The notes under the pieces were generated by a model, which did no database searches, was not told where the DNA came from, and saw nothing but the letters and a program-made list of their open reading frames with translations. A stretch of 64,000 bases of DNA from Taenia hydatigena (Eukaryota; Platyhelminthes; Cestoda; Cyclophyllidea; Taeniidae): the NCBI GenBank assembly GCA_036345935.2, contig JADWOT020000002.1, forward strand, positions 12,419,629 to 12,483,628, read 5' to 3'. The position numbers and the translations under genes are program-made. Positions within the stretch are counted from its first letter, which is position 1, and the number at the start of each line of letters is the position of its first letter. Below, one piece after another: positions 21,570 through 32,794 of this stretch.

Positions 21570-24500
21570 ACACATTAAGCCTTGTGGTGGTTCTTGACTT
21601 GATGCACCCCTACTACCTTAAGGGGAAAATCACTGCATCTCGGGCTAAGCTAGGCAAACACTTTAGAGAACCTGAGACTTTGTGAAGACCTGTGTAAGCT
21701 GATTAAACGATTCGGTTATTAATGTGCATATTGTGCTGCGTGTGCTTGAGGGTGTGATCGATTCTACATGGCACGGAATGCAAATTCAAAGACCACTAGC
21801 AAATTAGTTCTGCGACAAGCATTTTTGGCTCCAGCACGTGCATTATACCCCATTTGACCTCTCATACTCGTCCACAGTGATGATATCTCTGTTGAACCCA
21901 TTCCCACAGATATCGTGGATACAAACTCGATGATATTCAAATCAATGCACGCGTAAGTACCGGCTTATAGTGGTTACTACCAATCTTAGAAATATTTTGA
22001 AACAATCTAAGATCCCTTCCCCAAACGATCGATTTGCATGGTCAGTCCTTTCATTTCCTTCCCAGATCGGCCGTATCCAAAGGGATTATTGTGATTTCGG
22101 AATCAAAGCATAAGCAATCCTGATTGCTTCAAGATACAGCCGACACTGCAAACCCATGATACCAAGGGCATATCTGCGCCAGAATGCGTGCCAGCTTAGC
22201 GCTACTTGAGCCAAATATGGCTACTAAGGAAATTTGTCAGTTGAACATTTAGTCTTTTTTCCCTTCATGGCATTCTTTTGCTTTAAGCTTCACAACACTG
22301 CAAAAATAGTAACGGCATTAATAAAGCATGTTTTCTCTCTTAACTGTTGTTTTATGGTAAATCCTGCGTTCAGATCGCTGATACTACAGGAAGATTACCA
22401 CTAGAGTTAGCTTACGATAGCAAAGAACGTTCAAGTTAAGACTATTTTTAATATTGTGTTCACGCTTATACACATAGAAGATTCTGAATCCCCTCAAGGT
22501 CCCTGATAAGAAGCGGATGTGGCGGGTGAGGCCAAATGCGTTGAAGGCAGTGAGGACGTAAGCCCGCCACTTACTCGGCTCTACATGGTGCTAAATTCGT
22601 TGCGCACCCAAAGTACGACGAGGGTGATTTTTCCTTACGAAGCCTTTCGTGATAGCCATGGAGACACGAGTGAACAGCACAGGGTGCTAGCTTTGCGCGC
22701 TAGCCTTGTCACTCAGCACCGTACTTCTGTGTTGGAATAGTCAGCCGCATCCATCGTCGCCTCCACAATGCGCAAGTCATGGTTGTTAAGGGCTCTCTAA
22801 TTTCATAAGCAAGCTGCCATCGGTGCTTGCTGACGGTAGCAATAATGGCGAGGGCGAATGGGCTTGTAGATTGTGTCGCTATTTGGGTAATGATAGGTGT
22901 AGAACGCTACATCTTCCCTCCCCACAACTTTGCCTTTGTTGCTGCTGCAGTGCTTTGGACTTGTCGCCTGTTGCGTCATCTTCTTACAAGAGGTAGTTTT
23001 GAGCCATTTCAATTAATCCGTCTTTTGATTTACCATTTTGACCCGAATGCCAGGACTTGAGTTGTATTGGAAGAGAACTGCAGGCAGTCCTGCAAACACG
23101 ATCTCCAGCCACTTTGAAGGCATCGTCCAAATAGTAGCGCTGATGTGTTGTGATAGCAAAAGCACGATGATTGAAGATGTGCTATCAAACTGACATCCAC
23201 AGACGCATTTGGTAGCAGTTTTCTGCTGTTGAATGCACCAATCATCCATTCTTTAATGTCTGCTTAGTAGTTTTGCCGTGGACCTCATTCATCCTACAGG
23301 CATCACTGGCTTAGATCGTCTTATGACTTCCAAGTTATGTATAGCTGAAACGTGAAGGCGATTGCGTCAAAGGAGAGGAAGGAGGCCCAACCTTAGTAAC
23401 TACAGTCATTTATAAGGCGTAGGTATCAGAGTGAGACCACTTCCATTTGATTTCTCAATCCGTAACTTGATCTGGAATGTTCTTTTGGATGTCGCATTGT
23501 TTGTATGATTTTTTATTTAGCAGAGTTGTGCTTCCGCACTGTGGAATATAACATTGCCTTGACAGCTTGGCCTCACGCGATTGTGCCTAAGCAACGCTCA
23601 CACCTACCCGATAATATAAGCCTTTTTTGTTTAAGAAAAGGAAAAAGAAATTATCAATTATGAATAGTTTGATATCGAATTTCGCCTTATCGGTTTCTTC
23701 TAGTAAACCTCTTGCAGGCTAGCCTTTCCCACAGCTTGGGTCTATTTATTCCCACGCCGTTAACCGTTAATGCAGATCAAAATCAACATAATGCCCTTAG
23801 GATTGTGTAAGCTGTTCAACTATTTCTGCTTTTACAATGGGTCTCATTAAGATGCTCACTCTGCCCATGCTAAAAGTTCTGCTCCGAACACAAACATCTC
23901 GACCGTCTTCAACTCTCTGGTTAAGTTCGCTTGCAGAGTAGGCAATGCTTATTTACTGATTTGAGGTAATATGAAGTCAGAGAAAGATGATGAGATAGCA
24001 GCTCTCTTCCTATTGACATTTTCTATGCATGCAAAGGCATTGACACTTTTTTACACATTAATTAGTATGCATAAACCCCTTCATCCACCTTCGACGTGCA
24101 TTATATTGCATCCACTGCAAACAAAGCAACCAATAGTTTACCAGAGATGTTATAGTGACTGGTTTTGAGGTGTGTGCGGCAGACGGGCAGCTGGATTTTA
24201 CTTTACACTAGCGTGTAATATCCAAGCAAGCAGGTTCAAATCGGTAGGAAAAGCCTTCTGTTTGCCGGCAACATTCGTCTTTGATGTGCAAGCTTCCGAT
24301 TAACAAGTAGATCGGAGTATTTTTCACTAAAAGCTGTGGTTGAAAGCAATGTATTTGCTGTGCTAATTTAATCTGGGACGTAAACTGGTAAGGGTACTAA
24401 ATTCCAGGTGTTTTGTCTCTTTGCTTTCTTTGCATGATGCAGAACGAGTGACACGAGAGTGATGGTCATTTCAAAAGCAGGATAAACTCGAATTTCAAGC

Positions 24501-26290
24501 CAGACAGACTCGAATAGCAGTAGAATTTTCAATCACTTTGTTTATAGTGTTAAATTTGGGCGGAAACCTGAAATGCGGTTACAAAAATTACTGTTTTGAT
24601 GAAGACCCATGTGTAGCGTCCCGAGGCTTCCTCGAAAGTAAAAGAAGGCAGAATGCTAAGGTAGAATACATATATTCACCGGACAGCGGAAAAAAAGCTG
24701 CTGGCATGGCTCAGAGGCCAGCCCACGCAGCTAGGGCAATACGGCCACCTCTGTGACCTTGACGGAAATCGGCAGCACAAACAGATAAAGTACTACACCA
24801 TGTCCATGCATAGTTCGCACTTATAAACCATCGCATGCATTGTATAAGCCCTTGGAAGTTATTACGGACCAGTTCAACCGTCCAATAACGTGCAGTGTCT
24901 AGTGCCTTAATCTTCCTCTCTGTTCAAGAGGTGTTTGTGTATCACGGCGCTATGTACTCTATCACACCATTCCCTACCCACGAAATGCGCTTGATGTGAG
25001 TCAATTACGTGATCCGCCTTCGTGGCTGGCATAATTAATCTGTCTTCATTTGTCAAAGCATTCTGCGCCATTTCTTCCTTGCCTTCTCTTTAGCATTATG
25101 AATACGGTTCAAAAGCATACAACGCCTTACTTAAGACCTCCAATGTGTCAAGTCTTGTCATCTTAACAATCCACTTCAATCAAACTAAGTACCTTCCAGT
25201 GGTCAATGGGATATCCCTCTGCAACCCGCGATTTGCCTAGAAGCATGCGTTGCACCTAGAGCTTAGAGAATTTTAAATTGCCGATAAAAGCGCATAAAAG
25301 TTAAATTAATTTTATTAATTTTATTGCTGTGGATAATTTTGACGATACGCACACAGGTCTAGGTAAACATTCGCGACCTCGCAACTCAGCATCGATGAAT
25401 CAGCATGTCTCGACATGTCCATTCCTATAGTCGCAAACTAACATATCATATGAGTTATGCATGCACCCATAAGTGAATCCGTCGACCTATTTGGATTTAT
25501 TCCCATAAATGTTTAAGAAGCTGTGAATGCATTGGAGACGGTGCTTTTTTCTGTTTCACTTTGCTGCGGACCTTTGTTTTTTCTAAAGAATTTTGAGGCC
25601 GCCTGCAGTAAGACTTTTCCTAACCTTTGACTCTACCCAGCATAAATAAAGAAGCATTCAACAGATAATAATATTCTTTGCATCTCTAATTCCTCTCCAT
25701 AATTCGCATGGGCTGTCATGTGTTAGGATGTCTGCAGATTCATCTGTTTGTGTTTACACACTGATTGCACACATTGTGGAAAGTTGTGAGTAGTCATGCG
25801 ATTCCTCACCGATATTTGCTCAAAATTTGACTCATATTCTGCGCAACATCTAAGCACTGAGAAGTTCCTAGCTTTTCATTAATCCGCCTCCTCTCTTCTG
25901 TTGCTACCTTGCAGTCAATTCAACTTACTCACTGAGTACAATCGTTATAAGATGATGAAAGAATACACGCACATGCGCATGAGTCAGTAGATTTGAATAA
26001 AAAGCGATTAAAGTGCACCGAATAAAGACAAATTTGCATAATGGCGTTGCGACTGCTTTTCACCATGAGAGAAAACATTACAGTTGTTAGATGAATGGCG
26101 ACTGACGCAGTGCCAGCACCATGTATGCCTATAATGAAAAGAGATTCACTCAGTAGGCAGAGGGCATCGTCCTCGACATATCATTTTGGGATATCACTAA
26201 CCCACGCAAAAGTGTAGGCAGGCGCTACCGCCGTGGAAGCAAAGGGGATTCCAGACTCTGTGGAATTGAGACCAGATCTGCTGGTAGTTA
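21570..26290. other. Mostly unassigned sequence between antigen-exon clusters
   Basis: No repeat arms or antigen exons seen here. The only better candidate is the ORF at 22511-22740. Other ORFs at 22827-23060, 23971-24168 and 24538-24756 are of background quality. A short stretch around 24.69-24.78 weakly resembles 44.73-44.82 on the same strand, perhaps a retroelement scrap. Confidence 0.35.
22511..22740 (+). CDS. Possible terminal exon, unidentified
   Basis: After an AG at 22509-22510 the frame is open to TAG at 22738, reading EADVAGEAKCVEGSEDVSPP, SLRTQSTTRVIFPYEAFRDS and GDTSEQHRVLALRASLVTQH. Composition is protein-like and richer in G+C than its surroundings. A GTAAGC inside it (after EGSED) could be a donor instead. 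No family recognised and no partner exon located. Confidence 0.3.
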
Positions 26291-26340
26291 GAGCGCTTTC
26301 TTCCTTTTCACCACCTTCTTCACCTCCTGCGCCATCTTCC
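26291..26340 (-). CDS. Possible C-terminal exon for the antigen-type gene
   Basis: Downstream of the FnIII exon at 26516-26836, an AG at about 26341 can be joined in phase 1 to a short frame ending at TAA that encodes a very basic tail (KMAQEVKKVVKRKKAL). Family members usually end in a separate short exon. I see no membrane anchor here, so the match is by position and phase only. An alternative acceptor four bases upstream gives a longer Gly/Glu-rich frame. Confidence 0.2.
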
Positions 26341-26489
26341 CTGTCTAGTTAACAAACAGTCTATTGAGAAATTCCTTCGACGCATAAAGAACGCTTTTCC
26401 TGAGGTTAGTAGGAAGCAACATTAACAACCGATATGGGGTAGACAGCTGAATATGTACCCCTAAAATGATATGCAGGGAAAGAGTTGTG

Positions 26490-27725
26490 GAGAGGTGCTT
26501 TAGGCACCAGCCTACCGGCGGGTAGTGTTTGAACAGTTTTGACGCAGTACACAACCCTGGTATTTTCTCTAACTCCCTCAAAAATTATAACGTATGATTT
26601 GTTAGGGTCCGAAATGTTGAGAGTGATTGCTGCAAATGAGAAACCCTTAATTTTATGAATTAGACGGTTGGAAGGATCAACCGGCTTTGCATACAGTCTG
26701 ATTTGGTCTGCATGAAGGCTGGCCAGGGCCTGGGTGTCCCAACTAAATTGATAGGTCTGAGGACCCACGTGGCTCCAATTAAAGTGACGCAAAAGCAGTG
26801 TCACTTCTGTTTCGTTGGCTTCAGTCATCACCACTCCTAGTGAAGGCAAAAACATTGTTATTTAAATATGCTCGGACTGCATCATCTTTACCATTTAGTC
26901 AAGGGAATGCAAAAAACCGTGTTACCTCAAGTGTTTCCACTCCTTGGTCCAGAAAGTAGAGCAGCCAAAAACTGGCACGACTGCAGTTAAGGCACCTCTT
27001 ACCCCCAACTATATTTTTTTATGTGTGGCATGTGCATAATATGCTATCGCTTAAGGGAAGATGAATTATGACCCGTGTAAGATATGCTCCATTGTCTGAC
27101 ACAGGACCGATTTAACAATACTTTATCCTTACTTTGATTCGGTTTCCAACAAAATTTCTCCAAACTTAGAGAGAATGTAAATAATATGTTAATGGTGTTA
27201 AATGGCACTTGTCTCATGACCACACCTGTTGCAAATGTTTTCCGATGGCACCTATGACCTTGCAAAGAGCTGATTTTTGCTCAAGGGCATGACATTCGAT
27301 GTCACCTTCTTTGTCGACCCATTTTATTGTTATGCGGTGAGATACAGCGCGTCGGAATGTAATATGGCAGGTAACATTCCATTCAGGGCACTCAGAATTG
27401 CACGCGATGGTCTTCACACGAAAGTGCTTTTGGTGGTGATAGGCCTAACTTTCGGCGCTCTTGAAAAGTTGTCGAGCAGAGCCCTAATTATCTGCCGCCT
27501 TCCCACGTGCCTTTTACTATTTGAAAATCCATTTTGAAATTCACCAAATGATTGCACGCTTACAAAGGCAATTTCGTTCAATTTTGTAACGACTAATGGT
27601 GTGATAGACCCATTAAATTTCGCATGGACGGATTAAGCTGTAATTAGTTTCAGGAAAAAGCCCTACCGAAAAGCCTGCCGCAGTAGTATTTTCTTTTCAA
27701 ACATTAAAATCCGAGTGTACCACGT
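26490..27725 (-). repeat. Segmental duplicate of 17855-18970 (inverted)
   Basis: Carries the intact FnIII exon and the ~900 bases upstream of it. Unlike the 17.6-18.9 kb copy, no signal-peptide exon follows upstream: homology stops at about 27725, before where that exon would lie. Confidence 0.85.
26516..26836 (-). CDS. Intact FnIII exon of an EG95/45W-type oncosphere antigen
   Basis: A 321-nt exon, phase 1 to phase 1, from a CACTAG acceptor to a GTAGGC donor. The domain opens VVMTEANETEVTLLLRHFNW, continues with QTYQFSWDTQALASLHADQI, and ends YCVKTVQTLPAG. The pattern (a His-Phe-x-Trp near the start, a core Trp-Asp, a Leu..Leu..Ile strand, and an exon end in a Gly split codon) is that of the single FnIII domain in taeniid host-protective antigens. 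A possible N-glycosylation site (NWS) follows the HF motif. It may be one domain of a multi-FnIII gene with 27981-28301 and 31441-31731, since all three exons are symmetric 1-1. Confidence 0.75.
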
Positions 27726-27764
27726 TTTATTTTTGCCATAATTTCCACATCACTCGCGCGAAAA

Positions 27765-27848
27765 GTCAGCCATCGTAACACAGATAAGGTCAAGCATAAG
27801 GCGCAAAGCTGCACAACGATCTGCCTCGCATACGTCTTCTTGTTGAAA
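27765..27848 (-). CDS. Possible short terminal exon after the 28-kb FnIII exon
   Basis: A pyrimidine-rich tract and an AAG acceptor at about 27843 open an in-phase frame (after the phase-1 donor at 27980) reading EDVCEADRCAALRLMLDLIC and then VTMADFSRE before TGA. The moderately hydrophobic RLMLDLICVTM could be a weak membrane segment. Supported only by phase and position. Confidence 0.25.
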
Positions 27849-27980
27849 TAGGCAAAAGTGGATGATCGCATCGACGCGTTCATATTTGTCTACCACAATG
27901 CAGACGGTATGGAGCATTAAACTCGACCCACCATCAGGCATGTAAGAATATTGGAATCACAATCACAGGCAATGGCTTAC

Positions 27981-28301
27981 CTGTGCGTAGTGTTGTTATT
28001 ATACCGTGGTAAAGCCAAACGCTGAGTTGATCTTTGAATGCTTCGAGACGAACCTTGTAAGGTTTGTTTGACTGCAACCCACCAAGAGTGCCTGTTCCTT
28101 GGGAGTAATCAGCGGTTAGCAGATATGGGTCACCAGACAAATCATCTGCTACTGCACTTAGAACGATTCGGCTGATGTCGAGTTTAGCCAGGTTGTGGGT
28201 GTCCCAACTTAGGCGATACGTTTGAGCACTTAAGTCACTCCAATTGAAGTAGTGAGAAATCGGGACCCCTTCTACCTTGTTTGCTTTCGTCACCATCAAT
28301 T
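27981..28301 (-). CDS. Intact FnIII exon of an EG95/45W-type oncosphere antigen
   Basis: Exactly 321 nt, phase 1 to phase 1, from a TTATTTAG acceptor to a GTAAGC donor. It reads ELMVTKANKVEGVPISHYFN, WSDLSAQTYRLSWDTHNLAK, and ends WLYHGIITTLRTG. Domain layout matches the 26516-26836 exon residue for residue in length, with clear divergence in sequence, so it is an older paralogue. A possible N-glycosylation site (NWS) sits at the same position. The nearest minus-strand signal exon was not found. It could be spliced after 31441-31731. Confidence 0.75.
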
Positions 28302-28947
28302 CTAAATAAGAGGCGATTGAAGGCGTTTCAATCAACCAAGAAGATGTAGAAATATCACAACTAGCATCCTGACAGAAACAGTAGTAGCCAGAAGACCCTC
28401 AGAATGTATATGCTTAAAAGAAGTGAAGTTTAATAAGGGGAGTGCTATAATATACCATCATTCAAAAAAGAGTTTAACACTTCTATTTGCACGTATTTGC
28501 ACGAGGCTCATTTAGAAATAAACTTCTTGCATGTTCAACAAGATTGTTTTATTTGTTTATTTATGTCAATTTTCATTGATAAAGTCTCATGCGATTCGAC
28601 CTCGTGATTGTTGCCTCCTGCCGGACCCTATACCAATTTTTCATTTGAAGAGTGCGCGTTAAAGTGTTAAGCCGGGAAATAGTAAGCAGAGCTGTTGCAT
28701 CCATGTCGAAATCGGCATGATTGGAAATGCGTATCCCAAGCAAACTAAAACTCAAGCACTAAACCACTTGTGCAGATCTGTGGAGAGCATTTGAGGCTGA
28801 AATATAGGAAGCATTTGATGTTGAGGCTTCATTGTCACTCCTTTGTATCAACGCCTTTTGGTCAGAAGCAGACAAAGATGGATAGAAGTCCCATTTTTGG
28901 CAAGTATCATAGTACGCAATGTACTGTGCGGGGTACAAATGCGCCAG

Positions 28948-28969
28948 TCATGCACCTCGAGGTGCATGA
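28948..28969. repeat. Perfect 22-bp palindrome
   Basis: The arms TCATGCACCTC and GAGGTGCATGA are exact reverse complements with no spacer, centred on CTCGAG. It lies where the truncated FnIII exon loses homology, so it may mark a rearrangement junction. A protein-binding site is also possible. Confidence 0.9.
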
Positions 28970-28982
28970 TCGCCCTCGAGGT

Positions 28983-29045
28983 TCCATTAAAAGTAGTTCG
29001 AAATCGGGATCCCACCAATCTCATTCTCCTTTGCCGCCGTAAATT
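28983..29045 (-). pseudogene. Truncated FnIII exon remnant
   Basis: An acceptor (TTGTTTCAG) at 29046-29047 is followed by EFTAAKENEIGGIPISNYF, then TAA, then a Trp codon. This aligns with the start of the 27981-28301 exon (ELMVTKANKVEGVPISHYFNW) at matching positions, including the PIS-x-YF-x-W core. Similarity disappears within about 65 bases, close to a perfect 22-bp palindrome at 28948-28969. It is a broken domain. Confidence 0.55.
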
Positions 29046-29046
29046 C

Positions 29047-29080
29047 TGAAACAACAATAATAATAATAGTAATAATAGGT
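29047..29080. repeat. AAT-type microsatellite
   Basis: A short imperfect run of AAT/ATA triplets. On the minus strand it forms the pyrimidine-rich tract in front of the truncated FnIII exon and also produces a meaningless poly-Leu ORF. Confidence 0.8.
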
Positions 29081-29089
29081 GTTGTTTAG

Positions 29090-31110
29090 TCAAACTTATT
29101 TCGCCTTTGTCATTTAATTAGCGACAAAGATACCAAAATTTCCGGATGGGCCCAAGAGTTAGCAACTTGCTTTTTTCTTTACCACAGATATGAGCCATTC
29201 TGTGGCATTATCCAAAAAGAATTCTAACCATTTTAGTTGCACATACGTATGTAAGGTGCATTAAAGAAGCAAGTTCCTGGTACATTTGGCAATACTGCAA
29301 GTCTTATCAGTAAAAGCTGAATCCAGGTTGATTCAGTGACTGTTCCACGCAGTAGAGCTCTACATTAGATCTCAATTTAAGCGGTGGGTATCAAGGTGCT
29401 GAACCGTAAAAGAGTAAGCAAAGATATCGCATTTATGCTAAAAATGGCATAATTTAAAGGTAGGTCTCAGGCGAACTAAAACTAAATATATGTTCTCTTA
29501 CAAAAAATACTTTAAGCTTCAAAATGCAGACAACTATGCTAATTTTAATGGTGGAAAATCTTATAAAGGATTTGAGTTTGCCTAATTCTTATAGAAATCA
29601 ACGAATTTCTGAATCCAAATACGTTATTTGTTTTTTTTTTCAGTTTCAAGGACATCGGATTTGGTATATTCTCCGGCGCTAGGATAGATGCTGCGGCATG
29701 CGATGACGGTTGGATTCCTATCTGATAAGCTGTGCATTGTGTCGATGACGGTTAAAGGAATTGCCTAAAAACAATTTCGCTGAAATTTAACTTGGTTATT
29801 GCTCTGAAATCTTCTCAGGTAGAAGTGGTATCTGACCCCTGAGTCGTCTTGATGCCTTAGCATCTAGATGGACTCTGCCCAAATGTTATGCAAGGATATT
29901 TGCTACTACTCCTTTCCTGGCCAAAACTGTACCGCTCGTGCGGGCTATTTAACGATTTGCGATCACTGGCGGATCTGCGCTGAGACTGCTGAAAATCCGC
30001 AGTGTGCTGCGGTGTTGCAATTCCTGCACTCTTGACTTAGTCAAGAGAAAGGCCCAAATGTAAGTAGTAAAGGTATATCAAATGAGGAACTGCAATGTAT
30101 TTGCTAATCGTATAACCTGCGGTCTTGGTTAGGAGTAACTTAAGCAGCCAATGCGTCTTCGACGGGTGGGGGTCCCATAGCCACACCAGTAGCTCCAATC
30201 TTTTCGTTATAGCTGCGCATGCCTACGCATATCACCCACTTTTGACTACGCACGAATATAAGGATATTAGGTCCTGCGTATTCACGCTGCTGCTGAAGAA
30301 GGCGCCACGAACTGGCCAGAATGCCAGCGAAGGGGCATCAGTTGAAATTAAGCCCAAACCAAGCTAATCGCTTTCTCACAAAATCCAAAGCTGATGCACT
30401 TGAATCAAGTTCAAGCCCTTTCTCCACCTCTTCTGTCAGTGGACTAGCCCTACTGCCTTCTAGAGCGTTCTGCCTCCTTTATTTGCTGCATTCGCATTTT
30501 ATCCATTGGCGAACATGGATTCCCCCGTTTTAAGTCACTTATTTTTATGTGGCATTAGCTGACTTCTCAAAATCGGATACATCTACTCACTTCCAAAGAC
30601 AGTTACGCTAGGCCACGATTGTGGCTACATTCCTCTTGGACAGGAAGCAAGCACTGCATAGTTCACAGCACGCATGTGACTAGTAATAAGCTTGGCATCC
30701 CGTACACGAGTCACTAATTGTCCCCCTCAAACTCAAACATGACACATCTGTTAATCATAGGAAAGCATGGCCAGACATAGTGGGGATTCGCAATTGCATT
30801 CACACTAGTCCCCCAGTACTTGAGTAAGTCGAGGATGTTATAAGGCTAACGCGGCTTTTAAATTACGCCTCACACGCAACAGACGAGTGTATAGTGACAC
30901 GGAAGTCTACCCAGAGTCTTACACGAATCCACTTTGCACGTGGCCCATATTTCGGCTCCTAGCAACTCAGTGCTCCCACACGTTCACACATGATAGCTTT
31001 CATGGTGTGAACGGAGAAGTCGTCTTGCGCGTCAAGGCCAGTATAGATGCTGGGTTGAAATAAGCGCAGACCGATCTTATAAATGCGCATTGATTTGTGA
31101 ATGCAACGTA
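29090..31110. other. Unassigned sequence with weak coding hints near 30.3 kb
   Basis: Around 30260-30535 two overlapping plus-strand frames read plausibly (KKAPRTGQNASEGASVEIKP, and ALESSSSPFSTSSVSGLALL), one of which may be a terminal exon. Nothing else recognised. Confidence 0.3.
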
Positions 31111-31124
31111 TATGTGCAGTAAAG

Positions 31125-31194
31125 ACGGCGCCTCACGTCTGTCTCATCGCATTGGCTGCCTTCTCTTTGCTTAAAGAACCCACAGAAGACAGCG
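31125..31194 (+). pseudogene. Signal-peptide exon with lost start codon (ACG)
   Basis: A 70-nt block matches the intact first exon at 19336-19405 in length, phase and the GTAAGA donor at 31195. The frame is open and reads APHVCLIALAAFSLLKEPTE, but the first codon is ACG instead of ATG. The intron after it also resembles the 17.7-kb one (GCATTTGACCAAT). On the plus strand no FnIII exon follows; the nearest FnIII exon (31441-31731) is on the opposite strand and faces it. Confidence 0.65.
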
Positions 31195-31440
31195 GTAAGA
31201 TTATTTCTGCCAAATGTCTCTGCTCTGCATGCACAAAAGCATTTGACCAATAGTCTGTTAAGAAGTTCAAGACAAACAACTTCCATATGAAGGTAAAGGG
31301 CTACGAAATAGGCGTCAATGATTGGCACTCAGTGGTAAGCTCAAGCAATACTCTCGTGTTGAAAGGCAGTCGATGCCTCTGCTGACAAATGCTATTACCC
31401 AATGTGGTCTCGGTCTGCATAACCAAACACACTGACTTAC

Positions 31441-31731
31441 CAGTCCTGAGTGTTTGAATCGTTTTGTTGAATTCCATGAATGGGGGTTCATCATGCACTG
31501 CCGCTACAGTCACTGTGTATGTCGTGTTGGGCGTCAGTCCGTCAAGAGTGACTTCTCTTGCGCTGGCGGGTGCAGATGCTGACCTTCTGGAGTCGGTCTC
31601 AGAAGTCGACTCCGCTCGAAGTGTGATTTTCACATCGTCAGCTTCATCCAGATCTGTCAAATTCAAACTTAGGCGAATGGAGTTAGAACTCGCAGGATGC
31701 CAGTGGAAGTGCTCCTGCACAAGACTTTCCT
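31441..31731 (-). CDS. Intact FnIII exon of an EG95/45W-type oncosphere antigen
   Basis: A 291-nt exon, phase 1 to phase 1, from a GTTTTAG acceptor to a GTAAGT donor. It reads EESLVQEHFHWHPASSNSIR, LSLNLTDLDEADDVKITLRA, and ends PFMEFNKTIQTLRTG. The LTPNTTYTVTVAAV segment is a classic FnIII F-strand with conserved Tyr. It is ten codons shorter than the other two and more diverged, likely an older paralogue or a different domain of one multi-FnIII gene. The upstream signal exon on this strand was not identified. Confidence 0.75.
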
Positions 31732-31759
31732 CTAAAACGGTCAAGTTTGCAAAGTAGGA

Positions 31760-32694
31760 AATGTGCTAACCAGCCAAAGTGACTGCTCAATGGTGTAAAA
31801 TGCACTTGTCTAGACTGTCGCTGTCGACGGAATGAAGCGAACGTACTACATTAACTAGTTTTGAAGGGGAGGGAGAATTCCGCCTTTGTGCGACACGAGA
31901 GCACATTGAGTTCAAAATGCGTGAAAAGAGCTCTCCACAACACGCGTGCTGAACAATGCCTCTATTACGCTTTAAAGCAACAGCGGTGAACGAGTCCTTG
32001 ACAGGATAGACACGACTATTACTCCGCTTCAGCTAGTATCACGCGGAAACTGTGCCATTCAGTCAAAGTGGCATTTACAAAACATTGCTAAACTTCAAAC
32101 AGACCAACTTAATGTAACTGCAGATGCGGTCCGACTCTTCTACCCCTTTCGCTAGCAATATTATGGAAAGTGCAACATTTTACTAGACATTCAAGATGTT
32201 TGCCTTCACCCTTATTTTAACCCTACTTCGAACCTTGTCATGTCGCGCTAATGTGCATTTGCAGATTTAAATGGCCAAAAGTGTAAAAACTGGAGCAGCA
32301 ACATTGGGCAATCAAACAGCTCTTTGCCTCAACTATGACTGGTTGTTAAGATACATAACCGGAGCAAATCATTAAATGTCAGGAGAAAATCCCTTTGTAA
32401 TTAAAGTATGACAATTGGGGGCAATGTATTAGCTTTCATGATAAATCACTTTGCCGATGACATGCTTCGTTTCCAATGCAAAGTCTGTTTTGCGGCCCAT
32501 TCTTGGCGAGAAAATTTATTGCTGTTGCATATTTACATCAAAACCGCATAGATTTGGTGAGACCACACATAATAGCTGACAGTGAATGCCATTTGGCCAG
32601 CAAAAATGAAGTTAGTATGTACCACAAACTGATTTGGCGATGTCAACACCAGTCGCGTCGTGCAATTGCACAAGTCCTTCGAGCGAGGTGAATG
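31760..32694. other. Unassigned sequence up to the second gap
   Basis: I looked here for the missing first exon of the minus-strand FnIII series and did not find one. No repeats or genes supported. Confidence 0.35.
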
Positions 32695-32794
32695 NNNNNN
32701 NNNNNNNNNNNNNNNNNNNNNNNNNNNNNNNNNNNNNNNNNNNNNNNNNNNNNNNNNNNNNNNNNNNNNNNNNNNNNNNNNNNNNNNNNNNNNN
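32695..32794. other. 100-N assembly gap
   Basis: Exactly 100 Ns. The missing first exon of the minus-strand antigen series could lie in it. Confidence 0.98.

Noticed and set aside
24180..24255. Possible tRNA from a GGTTCAAATC B-box-like sequence
   Set aside because: No A box at the right spacing and no cloverleaf could be drawn.
24690..24790. Similarity between 24.69-24.78 and 44.73-44.82 kb
   Set aside because: Short and weak by eye; not enough to name a repeat.
28848..29093. Minus-strand ORF with a run of nine leucines
   Set aside because: The leucine run is the AAT microsatellite read in one frame. The real signal there is the FnIII acceptor and truncated exon.
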